A DNA stretch of 64,000 nt from an uncultured Bacilli bacterium (GCA_944332475.1 CALVKA010000003.1:99257-163256); one strand, 5' to 3'; shown: positions 20,855-29,577, numbered from the stretch's first letter. A program made the numbers and translations. The notes: generated by a model from the sequence alone, not told the origin.

Positions 20855-21820
20855 TTATTCCCAGGGAATAATAGTTAATTTAGGCCATTTTTCTTTCCAT
20901 CTTTTGGTTTTAAGTTCATAATCTTTTTTTATAAAATCAATTTTTACGGGTCTTATAATTAGAGAAAATAAATCTTCTAATCCATAAGGAGCATATATTT
21001 TTAATTTATCATTTTCTAATCTAACACCTAGACAAGTAATTGTTGTTCCCCATCTTGCGATAGCATCTTCTATTGAGCTATATGGTTTTATTACTCGGTT
21101 ATATTTTTTTATCCAGATGGGAACACGAGATTCATTCTTTATATCAGTTTTAACATTTAAATCTTTTAAAGTTTTTTCTAAAGCTTTAATTATTTTATCT
21201 TCCTTTTCATAAGAAGTATCTTTATCATAATAGACAATATCATAGTCTGATATATTTTTATCTATAGGATATCTATGAAAATAGTTAAAGACTGTTTGAT
21301 TTATAGCTCCAGCACCAAGATAATAATTTTTAAAATCATTGTTTTCTTTTTGATAAATTTCTAGTCTTTTTAATATTTCTATTAATTTTTTATTTTTATT
21401 TAAGATTGTTTCTAATTGTTTAGACATAATTTCTTCATTAAAATCCCAGATATTTAGTCTACCTATAGAATAAATAGGATAAGCTAAGACTTCTAAATCA
21501 TCTAAAATCCAAGCATATCTACCCTCTTTATACTCTCCACAAATATATTCTTGGTAATTATCTTTTTTTAGTTTTTCAATCCATTCTTTAGTCATTTTGA
21601 TACAATCTTTTAAATTAACTTTACAAATAATTTGACCATATGAATAATTTTTATCTTTAATAAAAGGTATTAGTTCTTTATTTTCTTTAGTTACTTTAGA
21701 AACACTTGCGTGAATGTATAGTTCTCCGCGATATGATGTTTTCCAAGAACGAGTTTCTATTTTTTTTACTTTTTCTTTAATTAAAGTTGCATATGGTTCT
21801 TTGATACTAAGTACTTTCAT
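20855..21820 (-). CDS. ASCH domain fused to NTP_transf_6-like nucleotidyltransferase
   Basis: A 321-residue two-domain protein. Residues 1-130 are an ASCH domain (LSIKEPYATLIKEKVKKIETRSW...YRGELYIHAS...YGQIICKV), an RNA-binding/EVE-PUA-like fold. Residues 150-321 match the small nucleotidyltransferase family with YYLGAGAINQTVFNYFHRYP and the metal motif DYDIVYYD. Each domain usually stands alone. Nucleotidyl transfer to RNA or a nucleoside is possible but unproven. GAGGAG precedes ATG 21820, and its promoter is back-to-back with that of the rightward CmpB-like gene. Confidence 0.82.
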   Translation of the reverse strand: MKVLSIKEPYATLIKEKVKKIETRSWKTSYRGELYIHASVSKVTKENKELIPFIKDKNYSYGQIICKVNLKDCIKMTKEWIEKLKKDNYQEYICGEYKEGRYAWILDDLEVLAYPIYSIGRLNIWDFNEEIMSKQLETILNKNKKLIEILKRLEIYQKENNDFKNYYLGAGAINQTVFNYFHRYPIDKNISDYDIVYYDKDTSYEKEDKIIKALEKTLKDLNVKTDIKNESRVPIWIKKYNRVIKPYSSIEDAIARWGTTITCLGVRLENDKLKIYAPYGLEDLFSLIIRPVKIDFIKKDYELKTKRWKEKWPKLTIIPWE

Positions 21821-21837
21821 TTTATCTCCTCTTTTTT

Positions 21838-21846
21838 ATTATAGCA
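21838..21846 (-). promoter_or_regulatory. Extended -10 promoter of the ASCH-fusion gene
   Basis: TGCTATAAT on the minus strand, 17 bases before ATG 21820. Confidence 0.6.
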
Positions 21847-21871
21847 TAAAATTTATTTTTTAGTTTTTTTG

Positions 21872-21880
21872 TGATATAAT
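21872..21880 (+). promoter_or_regulatory. Extended -10 promoter with near-leaderless start
   Basis: TGATATAAT, 14 bases before ATG 21895. Transcription would start at about 21887, leaving only a few untranslated bases. Confidence 0.55.
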
Positions 21881-21894
21881 TCTTGGTGATGTAT

Positions 21895-22539
21895 ATGAAA
21901 GACAAAGCTTTTTTGAATTTTTATTATTTATTTTGGATATTTATAGTAGGTTGTGTTGTAGGATGGTTGGTCGAAGGTGCATTTTCTTTAATTCGCTATC
22001 AAGAACTTGTAAATCATTCTGCTCTTGTTGTAGGACCTTTTAATGTAGCCTATGGTCTTTCGGCGTGTTGTTTATCAATGTTATTATATAAATATAGAGA
22101 TGATGGTCTATTAAAAATTTTTGCAATCGGTTTTGTAGGTGGATCAATAGTAGAATATATTATGAGTTGGGGAATGGAATTAGTTTTAGGATTTACCGCC
22201 TGGGACTATTCTAATAAATTTTTAAATATTAATGGAAGAATTTGTTTTACGTATTCTTTATTCTGGGGACTTTTAGCAATCGTTTGGATAAAATATATTT
22301 ATCCATATATGATTAAACAAATTAAAAAGATAGATATAGATTTTGGTAAAAAAATAATGAAGTTTTTAATTATATTTTTAATATTAGATTTAATTTTAAC
22401 ATTTAGTGCAATTGAAAGAGCAAGAAGAAAAGAAGATGGTATTCCACCAAGTAATTCTTATGAGGTCTTTTTAGATAAGACGTTTAATCAAAAATATTTA
22501 CATAATATGTTTAATAATAACTGGGGTGAAAGAAAATGA
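21895..22539 (+). CDS. CmpB-type putative ABC-transporter membrane protein (PF06541)
   Basis: A 214-residue protein with five or six membrane segments. The signature WDYSNKFLNINGRICFTYSLFWGLL and the early GWLVEG...HSALVVGPFNVAYG stretch are typical of this family, annotated as type IV ABC permease but of unproven function. ATG 21895 is preferred because GGTGAT lies five bases before it; TTG 21883 and ATG 21889 are alternatives. Its stop overlaps the next start as ATGA (22536-22539), so it is coupled to the glycolipid synthase gene. Confidence 0.82.
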   Translation: MKDKAFLNFYYLFWIFIVGCVVGWLVEGAFSLIRYQELVNHSALVVGPFNVAYGLSACCLSMLLYKYRDDGLLKIFAIGFVGGSIVEYIMSWGMELVLGFTAWDYSNKFLNINGRICFTYSLFWGLLAIVWIKYIYPYMIKQIKKIDIDFGKKIMKFLIIFLILDLILTFSAIERARRKEDGIPPSNSYEVFLDKTFNQKYLHNMFNNNWGERK

Positions 22540-23621
22540 GAATTGTTGTTTTTACATGTAATACTGGTGGCGGTCATAATGCTTGCGCTAGGTATATTCA
22601 AGAAGAGTTTCAGAGTCGTGGTGTTGAATGTGACATAAAAGATTATATGGAGCTTGCTGGCAAAAATGCTTCTAGTCTTGCAGAAAAGATGTATCTGGAT
22701 TCTACTCATGGAAACGGAAAGATGTTTGGTAGTGTTTATAAATTAGGAGAACTTTATAGTAAAACAAAAATACCTAGTCCTGTTTATGGACTCAATAAAC
22801 TTATCAAATATAAACTTTATCGTTATTTGATGGATTATCAATATGATTTGGCAATCGGAACTCAGTTATTTGCGTGCCTTGGGCTTACCGCTGTGAAAAA
22901 AGAATACCCCATTTGCTTTATTAATGTTGCGACAGATTATGAATGCATTCCATTTTGGGAAGAAACAAAACCTGATTATTTTGTGATTCCTAGTTCACTT
23001 CTTATGCAACGTTTTATGGACAAGGGATTTTCTAAAGATATTTTGTTGCCAATTGGTATTCCAATTTCGTCACGTTTTTTAGATAGTAAGGAATCTTGCG
23101 AATTTCCTAAAGATAAAGATATGATTCTTCTTACGTCTGGTAGTATGGGGTTTGGAGACTTAAAAAACATTGTTTTAAGGTTGTTAGAAGAAATTCATGA
23201 TACTTATTTAGTTGTGGTCTGTGGAAATAACAAAAAAATGAAGAAAGAGTTAGAAATGATTCAAAATGATTATTTAATTGTGAAAGGATTCATTCATAAT
23301 ATGGGAGAATATATGAAAGCTAGCACAATAGTTATTACCAAACCTGGAGGAGTTACGACAACTGAAGTTGTGGAGCTTCGAAAGCCTTTAATTTTAATGA
23401 TGCCAATTCCAGGCGTTGAAGATTATAATGCTAGTTTTTTTGAAAATCATCAAATGGCATTAAAAGCAAATAATACGGAAGAGTTAGTTATAAAAACAAA
23501 ATGGTTACTAGAAAATAAAAATATACAGGAAGAGTTGGTTCGAAATCAAGAGAAGTATATTCATCCCTATTCTGCCAAAGCTTTAGTAGATTTTGTTTTG
23601 GAACATATGAAAAAGTCATGA
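22536..23621 (+). CDS. MGDG-synthase/UgtP-family diacylglycerol glycosyltransferase
   Basis: A 361-residue GT-B glycosyltransferase. The N-terminal TCNTGGGHNACARYIQEEF is the MGDG-synthase family loop, and the C-terminal nucleotide-sugar site reads VITKPGGVTTTEVVELRKP. The family adds glucose or galactose from UDP-sugar to diacylglycerol at the inner face of the membrane, giving glycolipids and lipoteichoic-acid anchors. It is translated from an ATGA overlap with the CmpB-like gene, suggesting a joint membrane-lipid role. The stop is embedded in a shared terminator. Confidence 0.88.
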   Translation: MRIVVFTCNTGGGHNACARYIQEEFQSRGVECDIKDYMELAGKNASSLAEKMYLDSTHGNGKMFGSVYKLGELYSKTKIPSPVYGLNKLIKYKLYRYLMDYQYDLAIGTQLFACLGLTAVKKEYPICFINVATDYECIPFWEETKPDYFVIPSSLLMQRFMDKGFSKDILLPIGIPISSRFLDSKESCEFPKDKDMILLTSGSMGFGDLKNIVLRLLEEIHDTYLVVVCGNNKKMKKELEMIQNDYLIVKGFIHNMGEYMKASTIVITKPGGVTTTEVVELRKPLILMMPIPGVEDYNASFFENHQMALKANNTEELVIKTKWLLENKNIQEELVRNQEKYIHPYSAKALVDFVLEHMKKS

Positions 23622-23639
23622 TTTGTTTCATGACTTTTT
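23610..23639. terminator. Bidirectional terminator containing both stop codons
   Basis: AAAAAGTCATGA / TCATGACTTTTT over a six-base loop. The TGA of each convergent gene is part of its stem arm. Confidence 0.92.
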
Positions 23640-24470
23640 GTTTTTTGTTTTATTGATTATTAATAATATAACATCTATAAATACTGGAATTACAAATATG
23701 AAGTAACCAATATATAGTAACACCTTGATTTCTGTTGTTTTATTTTTTATTTTGTTGATTAATAAATTATTGGCAATTGGTTTTGACTTACAGATTAATA
23801 TTACTATTATACTAATTATCCATAATAATCCTATTACTCCTGATGGTTCTTTTGTACCTTGTTCTATGATTTCTAATGTTGCTTTTGTAATTACTTTTTC
23901 ATCACTTTTTTCTTTTGAAATAATATTTCCATCTTTATCTTTAATAACTAAGTATGTTACTTCTTTCTCTCCATTTTTTCCTTCTTGTACTACTTTTTCT
24001 GTTCCTTTTTCTAATTCATTATTTTTTTGATATTCCGTTTTGTACTTGATTTGTTCTTTTTCCGTAATGCTTTCTTGGTATTGACAACTGCCATCTTCTG
24101 TATTTGCTGATGCATTATAATTGATGGCTGTACTATCCATACATCCTTCTACTTTGGCTATACAACTGCCATCATCGGCTGTGGCATTAGCATTATAGTT
24201 AATTGCATTAGAATCGGTACATCCATATACATGAGCTGGTGCACTATATGTGCTAGATGAGTCTCCATAAGAGGAACTTCCTGAGCTAGAACTACTACCT
24301 CCACTACATGTACAAGAAGGACTTAATGAACCATCTGCACATATCGTTCTACCACTACTATCACAGCCGGCTACCCCTCCATGCCATGAGCAACATCCTC
24401 TTTGAGCATATGTTCCTAATGGAAATATAAATATTGTTCCTAATAAAATTAAAAATACTACTTTTTTCAC
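23628..24470 (-). CDS. Secreted/membrane Cys-rich protein with G5 domain
   Basis: A 280-residue modular surface protein. It has a signal peptide (about 1-22), an RGCCSWHGGVAGC motif with further Cys, a Ser-rich linker, two GCTDSNAINYN...DDGSC repeats (about 82-128), a G5 domain (about 132-208, with EYQKNNELEKGTEKVVQEG) and two C-terminal membrane helices. RGCCSHHGG motifs and G5 domains are common in extracellular Firmicutes proteins, the latter binding sugars or zinc. The start is GTG at 24470 with a TAGGTG ribosome site. Confidence 0.8.
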   Translation of the reverse strand: MKKVVFLILLGTIFIFPLGTYAQRGCCSWHGGVAGCDSSGRTICADGSLSPSCTCSGGSSSSSGSSSYGDSSSTYSAPAHVYGCTDSNAINYNANATADDGSCIAKVEGCMDSTAINYNASANTEDGSCQYQESITEKEQIKYKTEYQKNNELEKGTEKVVQEGKNGEKEVTYLVIKDKDGNIISKEKSDEKVITKATLEIIEQGTKEPSGVIGLLWIISIIVILICKSKPIANNLLINKIKNKTTEIKVLLYIGYFIFVIPVFIDVILLIINKTKNKKS

Positions 24471-24589
24471 TTCTTACACCTACTACTCTCTTTCTGACCA
24501 ATTCGATATTAGTATACTCTCTTTATATTTATTTGGCAGATTTTTCCATGAATGTAGGTTCTAGCTACTGTGAATTGTAGTATTTCTTT

Positions 24590-25054
24590 CTAAATTTCTA
24601 TTAATTTATGATTTTCGCTTTTTATAAATTTTACTAAATCTTCATATTGTAAAGATAATGTTGCGGTATTTCTATTTGGATGAACTAAGACTTTCTTTCC
24701 TTTTAATTCTTTATCTAGTACGACTGTTACTTTATTTTCTTTATCATTTATAATGGCAAGAGGAGTTACTGAGCCCGGTATGATACCTAATATTTCTTCT
24801 AGACTTTCAGGAGATGCGAAATGAAATCTAGTTACTCCTAACGTTTCAGATAATGCTTTTAGATTTACTTGTTTATCTTCTTTTAACATATATAAGAAGT
24901 ATTCTTTTTTGTGGGTTTTTAAAAATAAGTTTTTGCAACCAATACCAGCAATTTGTGGTACTTTTTCTTGTGCTTCTTCTACTGTATATACAGCAGGATG
25001 TTCTACTTCTTCATAAGAAATATTTAATTCTGTTAATTTTTCTTCTATTGTCAT
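24590..25054 (-). CDS. YbaK/ProX-type prolyl-tRNA editing deacylase
   Basis: A 154-residue stand-alone editing domain. Family motifs are KNLFLKTHK, the SVTPLAIINDKENKVTVVLD stretch with its key Lys/Asp, and VHPNRNTATLSL. ProX/PrdX proteins hydrolyse Ala-tRNA(Pro) in the cytoplasm when the prolyl-tRNA synthetase lacks its own editing domain. AGGTGAT precedes ATG 25054 and TGGTAAAAT (25079-25071) is a likely extended -10. The gene stands alone. Confidence 0.88.
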   Translation of the reverse strand: MTIEEKLTELNISYEEVEHPAVYTVEEAQEKVPQIAGIGCKNLFLKTHKKEYFLYMLKEDKQVNLKALSETLGVTRFHFASPESLEEILGIIPGSVTPLAIINDKENKVTVVLDKELKGKKVLVHPNRNTATLSLQYEDLVKFIKSENHKLIEI

Positions 25055-25083
25055 ATAATCACCTGTTTTTATTTTACCATTAT

Positions 25084-25116
25084 TAAAAAAAGAAGTCCAT
25101 TTTTAAGACTTCTTTT
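25084..25116 (-). terminator. Intrinsic terminator
   Basis: AAAAGAAGTC / GACTTCTTTT over a nine-base loop with a U-run on the minus strand, just after the zinc-ribbon gene. Confidence 0.85.
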
Positions 25117-25118
25117 GA

Positions 25119-25895
25119 TTATTCTTTTACTACTACATATTTTTGTATGGTTTCTGCGGAAAAGTTGTTTGCTGTTAAATCAATCTCTACATTTGATGTA
25201 TCTGTTAATGGATAATAGATTGCTCCCATGTTTTCATCTAGTTGTACAACTAAAGCCTCTACTCCGTTATTTAAGGTAACATTATATCTTTGTACCTCAT
25301 ATACACCTTCCCAATATGGATTGGATGCATAAAAATCAGCATCTTCTTGTGCACTACTATAACCGCTGTACATAAATGATATTGTTGAACACTCTAAATT
25401 TGTACTAAAATACATTTTTAAGGTATCAGAATCTTCTGAACGACTACTATCGGCACATTCATTTTGTACGATAAAGGTAACAGTATCGTCGCCTTCACCG
25501 ACGGTAGTTTCAAATGATTCTCCTGTAGCTTGTTGTTCTGTTTCTTGTTGGGAAGAATTATTATTGTTTTTGGTAGTAGACTCTTCTTGATGGAAGACTA
25601 AGAAGTATATAGCAAGTCCTATTATAGCTAATACCAAGACTCCGATAATAATTCCTATTATTATTTTATTATTTTTGTTTCCATTCGTTGATGGTTGCTG
25701 TGGTGATGGAGACATTGTTGGTACTGGTTGGTTGCTATTTACTCCATTATTTGTTTCGTTTTGTTGGGGATTATTTTGCATATTAGTAGTTTGTGTAGTA
25801 GTTGTACTTTGATTAAAACCACTTAATGGCATACCACATGCCGTACAGAAGGATGCTCCTTCCCTATTATCTGTTCCACATCTTGGACACTTCAT
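25119..25895 (-). CDS. Zinc-ribbon membrane-anchored protein
   Basis: A 258-residue protein. The N-terminus is a zinc ribbon (MKCPRCGTDNREGASFCTACG). A Gln/Asn/Thr-rich linker follows (to about 75), then one membrane helix (about 79-100), then an extracytoplasmic domain (about 130-258) with SVEID-type beta strands and Cys at two positions. This layout, cytoplasmic zinc ribbon plus one helix plus outer domain, is common in Firmicutes and of unknown function. GAGGTG precedes ATG 25895. Confidence 0.75.
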   Translation of the reverse strand: MKCPRCGTDNREGASFCTACGMPLSGFNQSTTTTQTTNMQNNPQQNETNNGVNSNQPVPTMSPSPQQPSTNGNKNNKIIIGIIIGVLVLAIIGLAIYFLVFHQEESTTKNNNNSSQQETEQQATGESFETTVGEGDDTVTFIVQNECADSSRSEDSDTLKMYFSTNLECSTISFMYSGYSSAQEDADFYASNPYWEGVYEVQRYNVTLNNGVEALVVQLDENMGAIYYPLTDTSNVEIDLTANNFSAETIQKYVVVKE

Positions 25896-25972
25896 ATTTA
25901 CACCTCTATACTCTCTTTTTATACTTTCATCTTATCATTCACGAGTGATGCTGTCAATTTAAATAGAAGAGT

Positions 25973-27097
25973 TTATTCTCTTCTTGCACTTGTTGTTTTG
26001 TCTATCATAATTAGAGGAATATATATTTCATCGTCTGAATATCCGGCATGATGAGAAAATAGGATATCTTCTCCTTCATCGATAAGGCATTTATCAGATT
26101 CTTCTGCAATGGCCACAAAATCTCCTAAAGAACTTCTAAATAAAGGGTGTTCTTCTCCTTCCCCAAATAGTTTACTTTCTATTACTTCTTCTTTGGGATA
26201 TAGTTTAAAATCTTTTCCAAAGTGTTTATTAAATAGTGTTTTAAATTCTTCTTTTCTTCCTTCTTTTACGTGGAAAGTGATGGCTCTTTGTTCTAAGGAT
26301 GTTGGGTGTTCTAGTGTGTCTAAAATATCAGGATAGTCTTTTAGGAAAACATGAGTTACTTTTTTGTGACCATGATCTGCAATTACAAAAAGGATGGTAT
26401 TTTCTAATTCTTGACATAGGGATTCTATTTTATCGTTTCTTTCTTGAATTAATACTTTTGTTTCTTTGCTATCAGGACCTAATTCATGCATAGTATGATC
26501 TGGTTCTGTGTCATAAGCATAAATATATTTTTTCCCAGGTTCTTTGGTGTAATTTTTTATTTTCTCTAGCATATCATCTAAATCTTGATAAATATCTTTT
26601 TGAAATGGGAATAGTTCTATTCCTCTACCCTTATTTTCTTCTTCTATTCTTTCTGGGATTGATTTGAACTTATAATATTTGTCTTTTATGTTTAGGAAAT
26701 CTTCATCGATTGTTTCTTTTCCTTTTTCCGTTTTCATATAAATAGAGATTACTTTATTTATAGGTTTCATGTAAATATTCCAACCTAAATAACCATGTTC
26801 TACTGGATTTAAACCTGTTTGCATTGATGAAGTGGCTGCTGTAGTGGTGGCTGGAAAAACAGATGTAATTTCTTTTATTTTATGCTTTCTTAAAAATGCA
26901 TTTTCATCTAATGTTCTATCTAAGATTCTTGATCCTAATCCATCTAGTAATATGACGACTACATTTTCTGGTTTCTTTTCTTCTAATATTCTATCTACAT
27001 AAGGTAGAGTGTTGTGTTTTGGTGTTAGGTCAAAATATTTTTCAATGGAACAAGCTAGGTTTGTTAGACATTCCTGATAATTATTTTTTACTTTCAT
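25973..27097 (-). CDS. Alkaline-phosphatase-superfamily phosphodiesterase
   Basis: A 374-residue type I phosphodiesterase/nucleotide pyrophosphatase-like protein. Metal and nucleophile segments are VVILLDGLGSR, FPATTTAATSSMQTGLNPVEHGYLGW and VIADHGHKKV. It has no signal peptide, so it acts in the cytoplasm; the substrate is unknown. ATG 27097 overlaps the PHP gene stop (ATGA, 27094-27097), so the two phosphoesterases are made together. Confidence 0.85.
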   Translation of the reverse strand: MKVKNNYQECLTNLACSIEKYFDLTPKHNTLPYVDRILEEKKPENVVVILLDGLGSRILDRTLDENAFLRKHKIKEITSVFPATTTAATSSMQTGLNPVEHGYLGWNIYMKPINKVISIYMKTEKGKETIDEDFLNIKDKYYKFKSIPERIEEENKGRGIELFPFQKDIYQDLDDMLEKIKNYTKEPGKKYIYAYDTEPDHTMHELGPDSKETKVLIQERNDKIESLCQELENTILFVIADHGHKKVTHVFLKDYPDILDTLEHPTSLEQRAITFHVKEGRKEEFKTLFNKHFGKDFKLYPKEEVIESKLFGEGEEHPLFRSSLGDFVAIAEESDKCLIDEGEDILFSHHAGYSDDEIYIPLIMIDKTTSARRE

Positions 27098-27981
27098 ATT
27101 ATTCCTTCTTTCTTATGAAACCATGGAGTAATGATTTCTTCTTTAATTTCTAGATTACCTTTTCCTGTTGCGAGATTATGATTTTCTTTTCTTGTGCCAT
27201 GAAAGTCACTACCACCACTCATATATAACCCTCTTTCTTTACATAAGTTTACTAGATAGTTAGTTTGTTCTTCTGTAAAGGTAGTGTAAAAACATTCTAG
27301 TCCGTCGAATGAATATTTATCTAAAATATTCAATAATTGATTAGGTATATTTTTTGAATAGGCATAGGTATGGGCAAGAAAAGATTTTCCACCAGCTTGA
27401 TGAATCATCTCTATTACTTTTTCTAGAGGTGGAAATAAGGAAGATTCATCTACATACAATGGACTATTAGGATTATAGATTTCTTCTCTTGTAAATCGAT
27501 TGACACTTTCTTTGGAAGTGCTATTTAAGAAGAAACTATCATTTTCTTTGTACTTTTTTATTTCTTCTAGGAAAGCTCCTCTAGAAGATTCTATTTTTGG
27601 ATTATAGTTTATATTTTCTTCTTTAAAGATAATGCCTATTTTTTGATATCTTTCTTTGATTAAATCATATTCTTTTCTTTGCTTTTGTTCAAATGTTAAG
27701 ACATTTTGCTTTAAAAATTCTTTCATTTTTTCTAAGTCGAAATCATAACCTAATACTTCTATCGTTTCTCCTTTATAGGTTGTTGTGATTTCTACTCCGG
27801 AGATGATGATGCCCCGAAATTTATTTCTTACTTTTTTATTTGTTAATTCTTTATAGGCATCCATTGTATTGTGATCTGTAATAGAAAGTATGGTTACTTC
27901 TTTCTTCTCTGCTTCTTCTAACACTTCTTCTGGTGTAAAGCTTCCATCCGAATACGTTGTATGGGTGTGTAAATCTATCAT
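27094..27981 (-). CDS. PHP-domain phosphoesterase
   Basis: A 295-residue PHP protein with DLHTHTTYSDGS, SITDHNT, a mid-sequence LAHTY and a C-terminal GGSDFHG, the four His/Asp metal groups of the family. Relatives include 3',5'-nucleoside bisphosphate phosphatases (RNase AM) that clear pAp or short RNAs. AAGGAG precedes ATG 27981. It lies between cutA-like and phosphodiesterase genes in one leftward operon. Confidence 0.87.
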   Translation of the reverse strand: MIDLHTHTTYSDGSFTPEEVLEEAEKKEVTILSITDHNTMDAYKELTNKKVRNKFRGIIISGVEITTTYKGETIEVLGYDFDLEKMKEFLKQNVLTFEQKQRKEYDLIKERYQKIGIIFKEENINYNPKIESSRGAFLEEIKKYKENDSFFLNSTSKESVNRFTREEIYNPNSPLYVDESSLFPPLEKVIEMIHQAGGKSFLAHTYAYSKNIPNQLLNILDKYSFDGLECFYTTFTEEQTNYLVNLCKERGLYMSGGSDFHGTRKENHNLATGKGNLEIKEEIITPWFHKKEGII

Positions 27982-27993
27982 AATATTCTCCTT

Positions 27994-28329
27994 TTATATG
28001 AATTTATTTTGTCCTAGAGCAGTTTCTTTTTCTATCCAGTTTAAGTATTCTTTCGGAGCTTCTTTTATCTCTTCTACAAAGATTTCTGGTACTTCGTAAG
28101 AATGTAATTTCTTTATTTCTTGTTCTATTCGTGGGTATAATTCTTTTTTGGTTTTCATTTCTAGTACATATTCTGTTGCTTCTTCTAATTCATGGTTCCA
28201 CCACCAAGTAGATGATACTTCTCTTCTTTGAACACTACTTACTAACATTTTTTCTAATAAAGTTTTTGTTATTTTATTTGCGATTGCTAGATCATCGATT
28301 GTTGTTTTTACATTATAATATTTACTCAT
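27994..28329 (-). CDS. CutA-like protein
   Basis: A 111-residue protein aligned with CutA over its length: SSTWWWNHELEEATEYVLEMKT matches the family SxYwW...E..l..KT block, and HSYEVPEIFVEEI...YLNWI matches the HpYE.PEI block. CutA forms stable trimers; the divalent-metal tolerance role is not universal. The first 20 residues diverge from the norm. GAGGAATC precedes ATG 28329, and it heads the operon with the PHP and phosphodiesterase genes. Confidence 0.78.
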   Translation of the reverse strand: MSKYYNVKTTIDDLAIANKITKTLLEKMLVSSVQRREVSSTWWWNHELEEATEYVLEMKTKKELYPRIEQEIKKLHSYEVPEIFVEEIKEAPKEYLNWIEKETALGQNKFI

Positions 28330-28353
28330 TTTGATTCCTCTTTTCCTTCTTTC

Positions 28354-28362
28354 ATTATAACA
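28354..28362 (-). promoter_or_regulatory. Extended -10 promoter of the cutA-PHP-phosphodiesterase operon
   Basis: TGTTATAAT on the minus strand, 24 bases before ATG 28329. Confidence 0.55.
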
Positions 28363-28370
28363 AAGTTTTT

Positions 28371-28398
28371 ATAAAAAAACAGTTCCTTAGAACTGTTA
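28371..28398 (-). terminator. Terminator of metK
   Basis: AACAGTTC / GAACTGTT with a four-base loop and seven U on the minus strand. Confidence 0.88.
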
Positions 28399-29418
28399 GT
28401 CTGTAAAATGTCCAAATCTTGCTTTTTCTTCGTAGCAAGTATGAAGTAGATCTAAATCTTCTATGATGTTATTTGGTGTACATTCTTCATAGACAGATGC
28501 ATCTACTTCTATATTTCCTTCATCACTAGCTATATAAATAGCAAGTGGATGAACGACACCTATGGCATAACTTAATTGTACTGTGCACCATTTTAAGTTG
28601 TATTTCTTTAAGTAACGTTTTGCCAGTTCTCTTGCTTTATATGCTCCACTTCTATCTACTTTGGATGGATCTTTTCCACTGAAAGCACCTCCACCTACTT
28701 TAGCAAATGATTGATAGCTATCTACTACTATTTTTCTTCCTGTAAGACCAGCATCTCCAGTAAAACCACCAATTAAGAATTTACCGGTTGGGTTAATTAA
28801 AAACTCTTCTATTTCTATATCATAATCATCACAGATTTTGCGACATTTTTTCTTAATTTTTGTATCCATTTCTTCTCTATGGCATTCATCGTTTTGATAA
28901 GAAATGGTAAAATATTTAATTTTTTGTAATTTCATTTCTTCATCATAATAACCAGTAATTTGTGCTTTTCCATCGGGGTATAAATATGGACAAGCTTTTC
29001 TTTCTTCGTCATACCATTTACTTAATCTTTGGAGGATGACCATAGCTGTAGGAAGTAGTTCTTCTGTGTCATTACAAGCAAAACCAAACATCATACCTTG
29101 GTCGCCTGCACCTCCTACTTTTTCATTTGTTCCTAAAGCGATATCTCTACTTTGGCATCCTAGGTTGTTTACAATTTCATATTCATCAGAATAGCCAATG
29201 TCTCTTAAGACTCTTTTTACTACACTTTCGATATCCACTTTAGCAGTTGATGTGACTTCTCCTGTTATAAAGATTTTTTCTTTACCACCCATTACTTCAA
29301 TAGCACATCTAGCATGTTTATCTTGTTTTAGATACTCATCTAATAGTGCATCACTAATTTGATCACAGACTTTGTCTGGATGTCCACGAAAGACAATTTC
29401 ATTTGAATATAATTTCAT
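28396..29418 (-). CDS. metK: S-adenosylmethionine synthetase, short form
   Basis: A 340-residue methionine adenosyltransferase, shorter than the usual 380-400. Conserved blocks are GHPDKVCDQISDALLDEYL, GAGDQGMMFGFACNDTEELLP, IGGFTGDAGLTGRKIVVDSYQ and GGGAFSGKDPSKVDRSGAY. It makes SAM from methionine and ATP. The usual ARHGGGAFSGKD reads AKVGGGAFSGKD, and several insertions between core strands are missing. GGAGG precedes ATG 29418. An S-box riboswitch immediately upstream gives feedback control by SAM. Confidence 0.93.
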   Translation of the reverse strand: MKLYSNEIVFRGHPDKVCDQISDALLDEYLKQDKHARCAIEVMGGKEKIFITGEVTSTAKVDIESVVKRVLRDIGYSDEYEIVNNLGCQSRDIALGTNEKVGGAGDQGMMFGFACNDTEELLPTAMVILQRLSKWYDEERKACPYLYPDGKAQITGYYDEEMKLQKIKYFTISYQNDECHREEMDTKIKKKCRKICDDYDIEIEEFLINPTGKFLIGGFTGDAGLTGRKIVVDSYQSFAKVGGGAFSGKDPSKVDRSGAYKARELAKRYLKKYNLKWCTVQLSYAIGVVHPLAIYIASDEGNIEVDASVYEECTPNNIIEDLDLLHTCYEEKARFGHFTD

Positions 29419-29451
29419 TTTTTCCTCCTTCTTCTATGAAACCAAGGAAAT

Positions 29452-29566
29452 AAAAAACAAGTTCTAGGAACTTGTCTTAAGCTCCTTATCATACAGGCTT
29501 TAGCACCTAACTTAATAGGTTGCTGTAGGATCACTAGGCCAGTCCTTCCCCTACTCTTTATAAGGT
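29452..29566 (-). promoter_or_regulatory. SAM-I (S-box) riboswitch with terminator
   Basis: The minus-strand leader of metK reads from P1 (CCTTAT, 29565-29560, pairing with ATAAGG, 29489-29484) through GGACTGGCC, CAGCAACCT and AGGTGCTAA, the S-box core. The expression platform is a terminator hairpin ACAAGTTC / GAACTTGT (29475-29457) followed by six U. SAM binding should favour the terminator and shut metK off. Confidence 0.93.
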
Positions 29567-29577
29567 TTCATATTTAT

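Noticed and set aside
29478..29566. T-box upstream of metK
   Set aside because: No GGUGGUACCGCG core; the conserved elements and P1 pairing are those of the SAM-I riboswitch.
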